A DNA stretch of 6,511 nt, from contig JAGHCC010000255.1 in assembly GCA_021160685.1 (NCBI GenBank), positions 1-6,511 of the forward strand, in the 5' to 3' direction. Positions 1 to 5,886 of this stretch are shown in pieces. This DNA comes from Desulfobulbaceae bacterium (GTDB lineage: Bacteria > Desulfobacterota > Desulfobulbia > Desulfobulbales > SURF-16). The position numbers and the translations under genes are program-made. Under the pieces are notes generated by a model. The model did no database searches, was not told the DNA's origin, and was given only the letters and a program-made list of their open reading frames with translations. The first letter of the stretch is position 1; each line of letters begins with the position of its first letter.

Positions 1-44
1 GACGGAATCAGGAATCAGAATAACAAGCCCCGTTTACCTTCATT

Positions 45-77
45 TTTGTAATTTCTCAATAATTTGTAATTTCTCAA
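45..77. repeat. Short direct repeat, two 15-base copies
   Basis: The 15-base word TTTGTAATTTCTCAA occurs at 45-59 and again at 63-77, an 18-base period with three bases between the copies. A second small tandem, GGAATCA, occurs twice at 4-10 and 11-17. The DNA is AT-rich and non-coding, downstream of the leftward CBS gene. The second copy runs into the A-tract that forms the T-run of the proposed terminator. No function can be assigned; replication slippage or the edge of a decayed repeat would both explain it. Confidence 0.6.
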
Positions 78-152
78 AAAATGGTGGTATATCGACAACC
101 TCCCCCTTTGTCAAAGGGGGATTGAGGGGGATTTGTCTCTAGGTTGCCACCA
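76..152 (-). terminator. Probable rho-independent terminator of the nnr-CBS unit
   Basis: Read on the minus strand, 14 bases after the CBS stop codon, TGGTGGCAACCT (152 down to 141) can pair with AGGTTG (101 to 96) and CCACCA (87 to 82). An 8-base bulge separates the two halves on the 3' side. The stem is followed one base later by six T residues (81 to 76). Inside this long stem sits the C/G-rich hairpin at 102-120. A stem ending in a T-run just past the last gene of a leftward unit is the expected layout of an intrinsic terminator. The bulge and the large internal loop make it non-classical, so strength is uncertain. Confidence 0.5.
99..134. repeat. C/G-rich palindromic intergenic repeat element
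   Basis: Positions 102-120 read CCCCCTTTGTCAAAGGGGG, a perfect palindrome around T111 that can form an 8 bp stem with a GTC loop. A second G-run follows in GATTGAGGGGGATTT (120-134), so the C-run at 102-106 has two alternative G-run partners (116-120 and 126-130). From memory, very similar CCCCCTTTG/CAAAGGGGG...GAGGGGGATTT units recur as dispersed intergenic repeats in several environmental bacterial genomes. That could not be checked here. Its placement within the terminator stem suggests it has been co-opted as, or inserted into, the 3' end of the operon. Confidence 0.55.
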
Positions 153-165
153 CTTATTGAGTTAC

Positions 166-618
166 TCATTTTTTTGCCAACGTCCTGATAATATCCGATT
201 TTCCCACCACGCCGACAAGTTTGTCGCCGCACAGCACCGGCAGGGTATGAGCTCCTTTTTGCGCCATGATCGTGGCAATCTCATTGAGGGGGGTTTCCTC
301 ACTCACACTTATCAGTTTTTCTGCACAGATATCCCCAACAGTGGCGCCGGTAATTTTTTTGATCTGTTTTTCCATTTTTTCGGCACTTTCGAGAAAAATG
401 ACAGAATCAAGTAAGGTGATCACCGATGGAATATGGATTTTTTTAGTCTGGTCAATCAGGTCGTTTTCCGTGACAACGGCCACAAGGGTGTCATCGTCAT
501 CAAGTACCGGCACGCCGCTGATTTTATTTTCCCATAAGATTTCGGCCAGTTTCTCAACCGATAGATCCGGTTTAACTGTGATGACCTCCGTGGTCATGAT
601 GTCTTTTGCTGTGAGCAT
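166..618 (-). CDS. Tandem CBS-domain protein (putative adenylate-binding regulator)
   Basis: This 150-residue soluble protein consists of two CBS domains (a Bateman module) and nothing else. CBS1 spans about residues 4-56, with KDIMTTEVITV near the start and GVPVLDDDDTLVAVVTENDL at 35-54. CBS2 spans about 93-147, with VGDIC, LPVLCGDKLVGVVGKSDII and a final short helix. The Asp residues in TENDL (Asp53) and GKSDI (Asp142) sit where CBS domains usually contact a nucleotide ribose. A linker of about 35 residues with IHIPSVITLLDSVIFLES joins the domains, as in many stand-alone deltaproteobacterial CBS proteins. The ATG is supported by AGGAG six bases upstream (625-629). The gene lies 51 bases after nnr on the same strand, so co-transcription is likely. 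Such modules bind AMP, ATP or related ligands; the target here is unknown. Confidence 0.9.
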   Translation of the reverse strand: MLTAKDIMTTEVITVKPDLSVEKLAEILWENKISGVPVLDDDDTLVAVVTENDLIDQTKKIHIPSVITLLDSVIFLESAEKMEKQIKKITGATVGDICAEKLISVSEETPLNEIATIMAQKGAHTLPVLCGDKLVGVVGKSDIIRTLAKK

Positions 619-669
619 TTTTTTCTCCTGATATTTTTTAACTGCTTAGGGACAGAGTAATTTAAAAAG

Positions 670-2223
670 TTACTTTTTTTCTTTGTTGGTCAATTTTTGT
701 AATACCGCCGGAATTTCATCAGCCAGTTCACCGGCAAGATAACCAAATTCAATTCCGAGACGGGTGGCAAGTCTGTCCCCGGCCAGACCATGGATATGGA
801 CGCCAAGGCAAGCTGCCTGCCAGGGAGAAAGGCCCTGGGCCAGCAGGCCGCCAATGACTCCGGCCAGAACGTCCCCGGTTCCGCCCGCCCCCATTCCGGC
901 ATTGCCGGTTGAGTTAACGGCGATTTTTCCGTCCGGATTCGCGATTACCGTGGCTGCCCCCTTCAGTACCAGGGATACCTGGTGCTCGGAAGCAAAATCA
1001 TGGGCTCGGCCGATTCGATCTGTCTGTATTTCTTTGGTTGACTGGGAAAGCAGGCGGGCCATTTCTCCGGGGTGCGGGGTTAGAATTCGTGTAGCCGGAT
1101 GGGACGGCAGCTGTGTTTCGGCCAGACAATTCAGGCCATCCGCGTCCACCACCAGGGGCAGCGTGATCTGTTTGTAAAGGTGCTGAACAAGTTCCACGGT
1201 TTCGGGATCAGTGCCCAGGCCCGGCCCGAGAACGACCGCTTTTTTACCTTGGGCCGCTGCCAGAATTATTTCCAGATTGTCGACGGTTAGGATCTGTTTT
1301 TTTTGATCCTCCAGGGGAATGGTCATGGCCTCGGGCAGCATAGTCTCAAAAATCGCATTGAGCGACCGGGGCACACAGAGCGAGACCAGGCCGGCGCCGG
1401 ATCGCAGACAGCCCCTGGCGCATAAAATGGCGGCTCCTGTTTTGCCGCCGGACCCGGCAATAATGAGAACATGACCGTTGGTTCCCTTGTGGCTTGCCGG
1501 GCTTCGTTTGGGCAGAAGACCGGTCATGTTTTTTTTATCCAGCAGTTCCGTGGTCAGCCCGGCCTCATCCACCACCTGGGGCGGGATGGAGATATCAACC
1601 ACCTCAAGACGGCCGCAGAGCTCAGCGCCCGGATGGATGAATTGGCCCACCTTGGCCAACCCATAAGTCATGGTGAGATCGGCTTGGACGCAGCAACCCA
1701 GCACCTGACCGCTGTCACTGTCAAGGCCGGAAGGGATATCAACACACAGCACAGGACAAGCAGCCCTGTTCAGACATTCTACTGCCGCTGCAAAATGACC
1801 TCTCACCTCTCTTTTCAGGCCGGTGCCGAACAGGGCGTCAACTGCTGCGAAATCGTTTGCAAGATCAATTTTTTCAACCTGGGACTCTGTGGAGACGATA
1901 TCCAGAGGAATGGGCAGCTGACGGACAATGGCCAGATTCACCGCCGCATCTCCTTTGATTTTTTCCGGCTCAACCAGAAGAAAGACCCGCACCAGGCAGC
2001 CATGCTGATGAAGATGGCGGGCCATGACCAGCCCGTCGCCACCGTTGTTGCCCGGCCCTACAAAAATAGAAAGTTTTTGTCCCTCGGGATTACCGTAATA
2101 ACGGATCAGGCCTTCCACGGTTTTCTGTCCGGCGTTTTCCATCAGGACAACGCCGGGAATTCCGAGTCCGTGAATGGCCTGATGATCAAGATTGCGCATC
2201 TGCTCGGCTGTCACCAGCTTCAT
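670..2223 (-). CDS. nnr: Bifunctional NAD(P)H-hydrate epimerase / ADP-dependent NAD(P)H-hydrate dehydratase
   Basis: A 517-residue, full-length cytosolic metabolite-repair enzyme. The N-terminal YjeF_N domain (about 1-220) interconverts R and S NAD(P)HX. It shows GPGNNGGDG at 56-64, FGTGL at 132-136 and VDIPSGLDSDSG at 161-172, where Asp162 is the likely catalytic Asp. The C-terminal ribokinase-like dehydratase domain (about 235-510) restores NAD(P)H using ADP. It shows HKGTNGHVLIIAGS at 245-258, GPGLG at 333-337, VDADGLN at 359-365, TPHPGEM at 382-388, LKGAATVI at 420-427 and NAGMGAGGTGDVLAG at 441-455, with Asp451 as the expected catalytic residue. All key motifs are intact. The ATG follows AAAGGGG (2231-2237) at a seven-base spacing. 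It overlaps a weak upstream small ORF by ATGA and leads into the CBS gene. Identification is firm; the operon partnership is inferred. Confidence 0.97.
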   Translation of the reverse strand: MKLVTAEQMRNLDHQAIHGLGIPGVVLMENAGQKTVEGLIRYYGNPEGQKLSIFVGPGNNGGDGLVMARHLHQHGCLVRVFLLVEPEKIKGDAAVNLAIVRQLPIPLDIVSTESQVEKIDLANDFAAVDALFGTGLKREVRGHFAAAVECLNRAACPVLCVDIPSGLDSDSGQVLGCCVQADLTMTYGLAKVGQFIHPGAELCGRLEVVDISIPPQVVDEAGLTTELLDKKNMTGLLPKRSPASHKGTNGHVLIIAGSGGKTGAAILCARGCLRSGAGLVSLCVPRSLNAIFETMLPEAMTIPLEDQKKQILTVDNLEIILAAAQGKKAVVLGPGLGTDPETVELVQHLYKQITLPLVVDADGLNCLAETQLPSHPATRILTPHPGEMARLLSQSTKEIQTDRIGRAHDFASEHQVSLVLKGAATVIANPDGKIAVNSTGNAGMGAGGTGDVLAGVIGGLLAQGLSPWQAACLGVHIHGLAGDRLATRLGIEFGYLAGELADEIPAVLQKLTNKEKK

Positions 2224-2417
2224 TTCCGTTCCCCTTTAAATTGTTTCGGATTGGGACTCTGATATTCATCATTCTTTATTCCAACATAAAATAAAGCCGT
2301 AAAAAAAGCCAATAAAAGGATCATCCGTGCCGGCAGTAAAGCCAAGACACAGGATCTCGGTGTTCCAATATTTTCAGACGTAATGTATGCATTTGAATTG
2401 AATCGCAGGATTTTCAT
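2220..2417 (-). CDS. Possible small single-pass membrane protein, uncertain
   Basis: An open frame of 65 codons whose TGA overlaps the nnr ATG in the sequence ATGA, the usual layout for translational coupling. Residues 30-47 (ARMILLLAFFTALFYVGI) form one plausible transmembrane helix, followed by a polar tail (KNDEYQSPNPKQFKGERK). Against a real gene: the ATG at 2417 has no Shine-Dalgarno sequence, no better start is evident, no family is recognised, and nnr has its own good ribosome site inside this frame. The N-terminal 28 residues look unlike a typical protein start. It could be a chance frame in the nnr leader, or a short coupled membrane peptide. Confidence 0.25.
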   Translation of the reverse strand: MKILRFNSNAYITSENIGTPRSCVLALLPARMILLLAFFTALFYVGIKNDEYQSPNPKQFKGERK

Positions 2418-2621
2418 GGCAGAGACGATGAAATCGGTTTTGCAGATCAGGTTGGTGGTTTTGCACGTATGGTCGGCAGATTCAGACGTTTAAAAGCAAA
2501 GATCGAAAGCGGAGAAGCCTGATTTGTGGTATTTTTCGGTAAGGAAGAAAGCTTGTGGCAAAGAGGGAATTGGTTTAAAAAAAATTTTCTTAAATAATCA
2601 CGCTTACAATCAGGAGCAACC
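2224..2621. other. Divergent intergenic region between nnr and moeA units
   Basis: This 398-base stretch separates the leftward nnr unit from the rightward moeA unit and should hold both promoters. The left half is AT-rich and contains the weak minus-strand ORF listed separately; no convincing promoter for nnr could be picked there. On the plus strand, 2397-2522 is an open frame ending at TGA 2520-2522. It encodes ADQVGGFARMVGRFRRLKAK near its end but has no early ATG, so it may be a decayed gene tail. The right end (2570-2621) carries the candidate moeA promoter and its ribosome site. No ModE-type CGTTATAT palindrome, riboswitch-like fold or tRNA was recognised. Confidence 0.6.
2570..2598 (+). 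promoter_or_regulatory. Candidate sigma70-type promoter for the moeA pair
   Basis: TTGGTT (2570-2575) and AATAAT (2593-2598) are separated by 17 bases and lie 24 bases before the moeA ATG. The -10 matches TATAAT at five of six bases but the -35 matches TTGACA at only three. An alternative -10, TACAAT at 2605-2610, would start transcription almost on the ribosome site and is less attractive. The local A/T-richness makes chance matches likely, so this is a suggestion only. Confidence 0.35.
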
Positions 2622-3890
2622 ATGGCATCTGATGGACTTAAAGATATGCTTGGCCGTGTTCGTCTGACGCCTGTGAAAAAAGCAAAATCCATTCTTCTTG
2701 GCGCACTGGCAAATATTTCCATCCAAACCGAACGCTGTTCACTGCCTGCGGCACTAGACCGGATTGTAAGCAGTAATCTTTTTTCTCCTGAAGATCTTCC
2801 GGCCCACCCGCGATCCACCATGGATGGCTTTGCGGTACGCGCAGCTGACACCTTTGGAGCGAGCAGTTCCATGCCCTGCTATCTGGAAATTGATGGAGAG
2901 GTTGCCATGGGCCAGATGCCTGAAGGTGAGGTGCGGCAGGGGAAATGTTTCCACATTGCAACCGGCGGACTGCTTCCAGCGGGAAGTGATGCTGTGATGA
3001 TGTTTGAGCACACCATTCCGGTTGACGGCAAGATGATTGAGGTTGTAAAGAGTGTGGGAGTGGGCATAAACCTTATCAGCAGGGGCGAGGATATTGAAAA
3101 GAACAGCCCTGTACTCTCAAAAGGCCACCTGCTCCGTCCCCAGGATCTTGGATTGCTTGCAGGCTTAGGTATAGCAGAAGTTGAAGTATACAAGCGGCCA
3201 AAAGTCGGTATCCTCTCCACAGGGGATGAGATTGTGCCCTGGTCACAATCGCCGCCGCCTGGGAAAATCCGGGATATCAATGGAATCACTTTAGCAGCTC
3301 TTTGTGAGCGTCTGGGGGCGGAAGTCACCGATTACGGCATAGTCTCAGACAGTGAAGAGACATTTTTTGCAACGCTTAAGCGTGCCACCAATGAAAATAA
3401 CGTGGTGCTCTTTTCCGGCGGCAGTTCTGTGGGCATGCGGGATCTGGGAGAGCGGGTGATTGAAAAGCTTGGTAACCCCGGTATTCTTGTCCATGGTGTG
3501 GCCTTAAAACCCGGAAAACCGATTATTATCGGGCTGAGCCATGAAACTGCAATCTTTGGCCTGCCCGGGCACCCGGTCTCTGCCATGGTCTGTTTTGAAT
3601 TTTTTGTTGGTCCGGCCTTACGCCTGCTCGCAGGGAGTCAGCCGGACCAACTTTTCACCCCCTCAATACGCGCAATTGTTGCCAGAAATATTAACTCGGC
3701 TGCGGGCCGACTTGATCTTGTTCGCGTCCAGCTGCAGGAGCAGGAAAACAACCTGCCCCTGGCTATTCCGGTTCTGGGAAAATCAGGATCGATCTCCACT
3801 CTTTCCCGTGCCCATGGGTATTTCCTCATTGATGAACCATCCCAGGGACTGAATAAAGACACACAAGTAGAAGTATACCTCCTGTTATGA
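2622..3890 (+). CDS. moeA: Molybdopterin molybdenumtransferase MoeA
   Basis: A 422-residue cytosolic enzyme that inserts molybdenum (molybdate) into adenylylated molybdopterin in the last step of Mo-cofactor synthesis. Length and domain order match the family. The N-terminal MoeA region has STMDGFAVR at 65-73, TGGLLPAGSDAVMMFE at 114-129 and RGEDI at 154-158. The central MoCF-binding domain (about 193-338) has STGDEIV at 199-205, SGGSSVGMRD at 265-274, LKPGKP at 295-300 and GLPGHPVSA at 313-321. A beta-rich C-terminal domain follows (about 345-422). Acidic residues Asp68, Asp157, Glu203 and Asp274 fall in the motifs known to matter in E. coli MoeA. The start is set by AGGAG (2612-2616) five bases before the ATG. 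Its TGA overlaps the next gene's ATG as ATGA, so the two are almost certainly co-translated. It may serve Mo, W or both; the sequence does not decide. Confidence 0.95.
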   Translation: MASDGLKDMLGRVRLTPVKKAKSILLGALANISIQTERCSLPAALDRIVSSNLFSPEDLPAHPRSTMDGFAVRAADTFGASSSMPCYLEIDGEVAMGQMPEGEVRQGKCFHIATGGLLPAGSDAVMMFEHTIPVDGKMIEVVKSVGVGINLISRGEDIEKNSPVLSKGHLLRPQDLGLLAGLGIAEVEVYKRPKVGILSTGDEIVPWSQSPPPGKIRDINGITLAALCERLGAEVTDYGIVSDSEETFFATLKRATNENNVVLFSGGSSVGMRDLGERVIEKLGNPGILVHGVALKPGKPIIIGLSHETAIFGLPGHPVSAMVCFEFFVGPALRLLAGSQPDQLFTPSIRAIVARNINSAAGRLDLVRVQLQEQENNLPLAIPVLGKSGSISTLSRAHGYFLIDEPSQGLNKDTQVEVYLLL

Positions 3891-5812
3891 ATCAAAAAGA
3901 TATTTATGTAAAAAATATGCCCCTCCGAGAGGCAAAAGAAAAATGGCACAATGCTCTGCAGACAATCAACTTTTTTGACGGCGCCAAAGTCACAGAGATC
4001 GATGTCGAGCAGGCACTGGGGCAGATCACCGGAGCTCCTGTTTTTGCAGCCCATTCTTCCCCTTCCTATAATGCCGCAGCCATGGACGGTATTGCCGTCC
4101 ATTTCGTTGACCTTGCTTCAGCAAGCGATGCCGCACCTGTTCGTTTAGGGGGCAAACAATTCGTCCCGGTCAATACCGGCAACAGCCTGCCGCAGGAATT
4201 TGATGCTGTGGTGATGATAGAAGATGTTCATTATATCAATGAAAATGAGGTGGAACTGGCTATTCCTGCAACGCCCTGGCAGCATGTCCGCACCATTGGG
4301 GAAGACATTGTGGCAACAGAACTGATCCTGCCGGAAGGCCACACAATTCGTCCCATTGACCAGGGAGCCATGCTGGCCACCGGCGTCACCAGGGTTGTGG
4401 TTAAAAAAACACCTCGGGTGCAGGTGATTCCCACAGGATCCGAGCTCATCCAGCCCGGCAATGCTCCTGCTCCGGGTCAGATCATTGAATTTAACTCCCG
4501 AATCCTTACAGGCTATCTCAATGAATGGGGAGCAAGAGCCACAGGAGCAAAATCTGTTGCCGATGACAAGGAAAAACTCCGCGCCGCCATCAGCAATGGT
4601 GCCAGAGAAAATGATATCGTGATTATCAATGCCGGAGCCTCGGCAGGAACACGTGATTACACCTCAACAGTGCTTGCGGAACTCGGGACAGTGATTGTCC
4701 ATGGTGTAGCCATCAAACCCGGCAAGCCGGTGATTCTGGCAATTGTGGATAACACCCCGGTAATTGGCCTGCCCGGTTATCCGGTCTCGGCCATCCTGAC
4801 CATGCGACTTTTTGTGCATGAAATGATCTATGACTTCATGGATATGCAGAAACCGGCAGCGCAATGGGCAGCAGCCCGTATGTCACGCCCCATGCATTCA
4901 GCCATGGGAGTGGATGAATTTGTTCGAATTACCCTTGGCCAGGTGGGCGAAGAGCTCATGGCAACACCTGCCGGAAAAGGCGCAGGTGCGGTAATGTCCC
5001 TTGTCCGTGCCGATGGAATCCTTACCCTTCAGGCGGGATCAGAAGGAGTGGGTGCCGGCGAGGAAGTCCAGATTGAGCTCTTACGTCCCCTCACTGATGT
5101 GCAGTCAACGCTGGTTGTCATCGGCAGCCATGATAATATCATTGATGTCCTTGCAAATCTGCTCCATAAGGGACGTAAAACCATCCGTGTTTCATCTGCC
5201 CATGTGGGGTCCATGGGGGGAATAATGGCCATTCGGCGCGGTGAGGCGCATCTGGCCGGGAGTCATCTGCTTGATGAGATAAGCGGAGAATATAATGTTT
5301 CTTTCATCAAACGCTTTCTGGCTGACACGCCTCTGCAGCTCATCAACCTCTGCTACCGCCAACAGGGACTGATTGTTGCCAAAGGAAATCCACTCGCAAT
5401 CAAAGGGTTTGAAGATGTGGCAAAAAACAATCTCAGGTTTATCAATCGGCAAAACGGCGCAGGCACCCGGCTGCTTACTGACAAAACCCTCAAGGATCTT
5501 GGTATAAATCCAACTGACATCAATGGTTATGGCCATGAAGAATACACCCATATGAGTGTGGCGGCCTCCATTGCCAACGGAAGTGTGGATTGCGGCATGG
5601 GAATCCTGGCTGCGGCAAATGCTCTTGGTCTTGATTTTATCCCAGTTGCTGAAGAACGCTATGATCTGATCATTCCAAAGCAATTTCTTGATGACGGGAA
5701 AATAGCGGCCTTACTCGATCTTATCCGCAGCAATGATGAATTTAAAGAATTGGTCAACAATCTTGGCGGATATAGCCTGCGCGACTCAGGCAGCATTATG
5801 TATGAACAATAG
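3887..5812 (+). CDS. MoeA-type molybdopterin molybdenumtransferase fused to a C-terminal PBP-like domain
   Basis: A 641-residue fusion. Residues 1-400 are a complete MoeA: AAAMDGIAV at 63-71, VNTGNSLP at 95-102, GEDIVA at 138-143, PTGSELI at 182-188, NAGASAGTRDYT at 248-259, IKPGKP at 276-281 and GLPGYPVSA at 294-302. Residues about 405-641 match the PBP-like domain (PF12727 type) found on some MoeA proteins and some DNA-binding regulators. Visible motifs there are SHDNIIDVLANLL at 414-426, GSMGGIMAIRRGEAHLAGSH at 441-460, FINRQNGAGTR at 518-528 and EEYTHMSVAASIANGSVDCG at 551-570. There is no signal peptide, so the binding domain is cytosolic. Compared with the upstream paralogue, the canonical SGG, TGDE and S-x-MDG motifs are changed to NAG, TGSE and A-A-MDG. 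The ATG overlaps the preceding stop by four bases. The domain probably binds an oxyanion or a cofactor intermediate; its ligand is not known from sequence. Confidence 0.93.
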   Translation: MNQKDIYVKNMPLREAKEKWHNALQTINFFDGAKVTEIDVEQALGQITGAPVFAAHSSPSYNAAAMDGIAVHFVDLASASDAAPVRLGGKQFVPVNTGNSLPQEFDAVVMIEDVHYINENEVELAIPATPWQHVRTIGEDIVATELILPEGHTIRPIDQGAMLATGVTRVVVKKTPRVQVIPTGSELIQPGNAPAPGQIIEFNSRILTGYLNEWGARATGAKSVADDKEKLRAAISNGARENDIVIINAGASAGTRDYTSTVLAELGTVIVHGVAIKPGKPVILAIVDNTPVIGLPGYPVSAILTMRLFVHEMIYDFMDMQKPAAQWAAARMSRPMHSAMGVDEFVRITLGQVGEELMATPAGKGAGAVMSLVRADGILTLQAGSEGVGAGEEVQIELLRPLTDVQSTLVVIGSHDNIIDVLANLLHKGRKTIRVSSAHVGSMGGIMAIRRGEAHLAGSHLLDEISGEYNVSFIKRFLADTPLQLINLCYRQQGLIVAKGNPLAIKGFEDVAKNNLRFINRQNGAGTRLLTDKTLKDLGINPTDINGYGHEEYTHMSVAASIANGSVDCGMGILAAANALGLDFIPVAEERYDLIIPKQFLDDGKIAALLDLIRSNDEFKELVNNLGGYSLRDSGSIMYEQ

Positions 5813-5886
5813 ATAGTATGATAAGAATTCTTCTTGTTTTCATCTGATGAGATGACTTAACTAAAGAAACACTTTAGGAGATAAAA
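5813..5886 (+). other. Gap between moeA-PBP and the solute-binding gene, with a small hairpin
   Basis: The 74-base gap contains the palindrome AAGAATTCTT (5823-5832) and a 6 bp inverted repeat, TCATCT (5840-5845) and AGATGA (5850-5855), around a GATG loop. No T-run follows on the plus strand, so this is not a standard terminator, and read-through from the moeA pair remains possible. A TTGTTT at 5834-5839 could be a -35, but the -10 candidates downstream are poor. The gap ends in AGGAG (5876-5880), the ribosome site for the next gene. Confidence 0.4.

Noticed and set aside
102..130. CRISPR repeat or phage attachment site
   Set aside because: There is one palindromic unit with no regularly spaced copies or spacers, and no tRNA or integrase nearby.
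1471..2262. Long plus-strand open frame of 263 codons opposite nnr
   Set aside because: It is antisense to nnr, whose protein carries every expected motif across the same bases; the antisense protein has no recognisable domain and is rich in His, Gln and Cys as expected for a shadow frame.
2418..2621. Mo-cofactor riboswitch or ModE operator upstream of moeA
   Set aside because: No ModE-like CGTTATAT inverted repeat and no extended set of paired stems could be seen; the region is short and AT-rich near the gene.
3638..4102. Minus-strand open frame across the moeA / moeA-PBP junction
   Set aside because: It lies opposite two well-supported genes, has no recognisable domain, and its composition is that of an antisense shadow.
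5192..5683. Minus-strand open frame of 163 codons opposite the PBP-like domain
   Set aside because: The plus-strand frame there encodes conserved PBP-like motifs; the reverse frame shows no family features.
5813..5886. Rho-independent terminator after moeA-PBP
   Set aside because: The inverted repeat at 5840-5855 is only 6 bp and is followed by CTTAAC, not a T-run.
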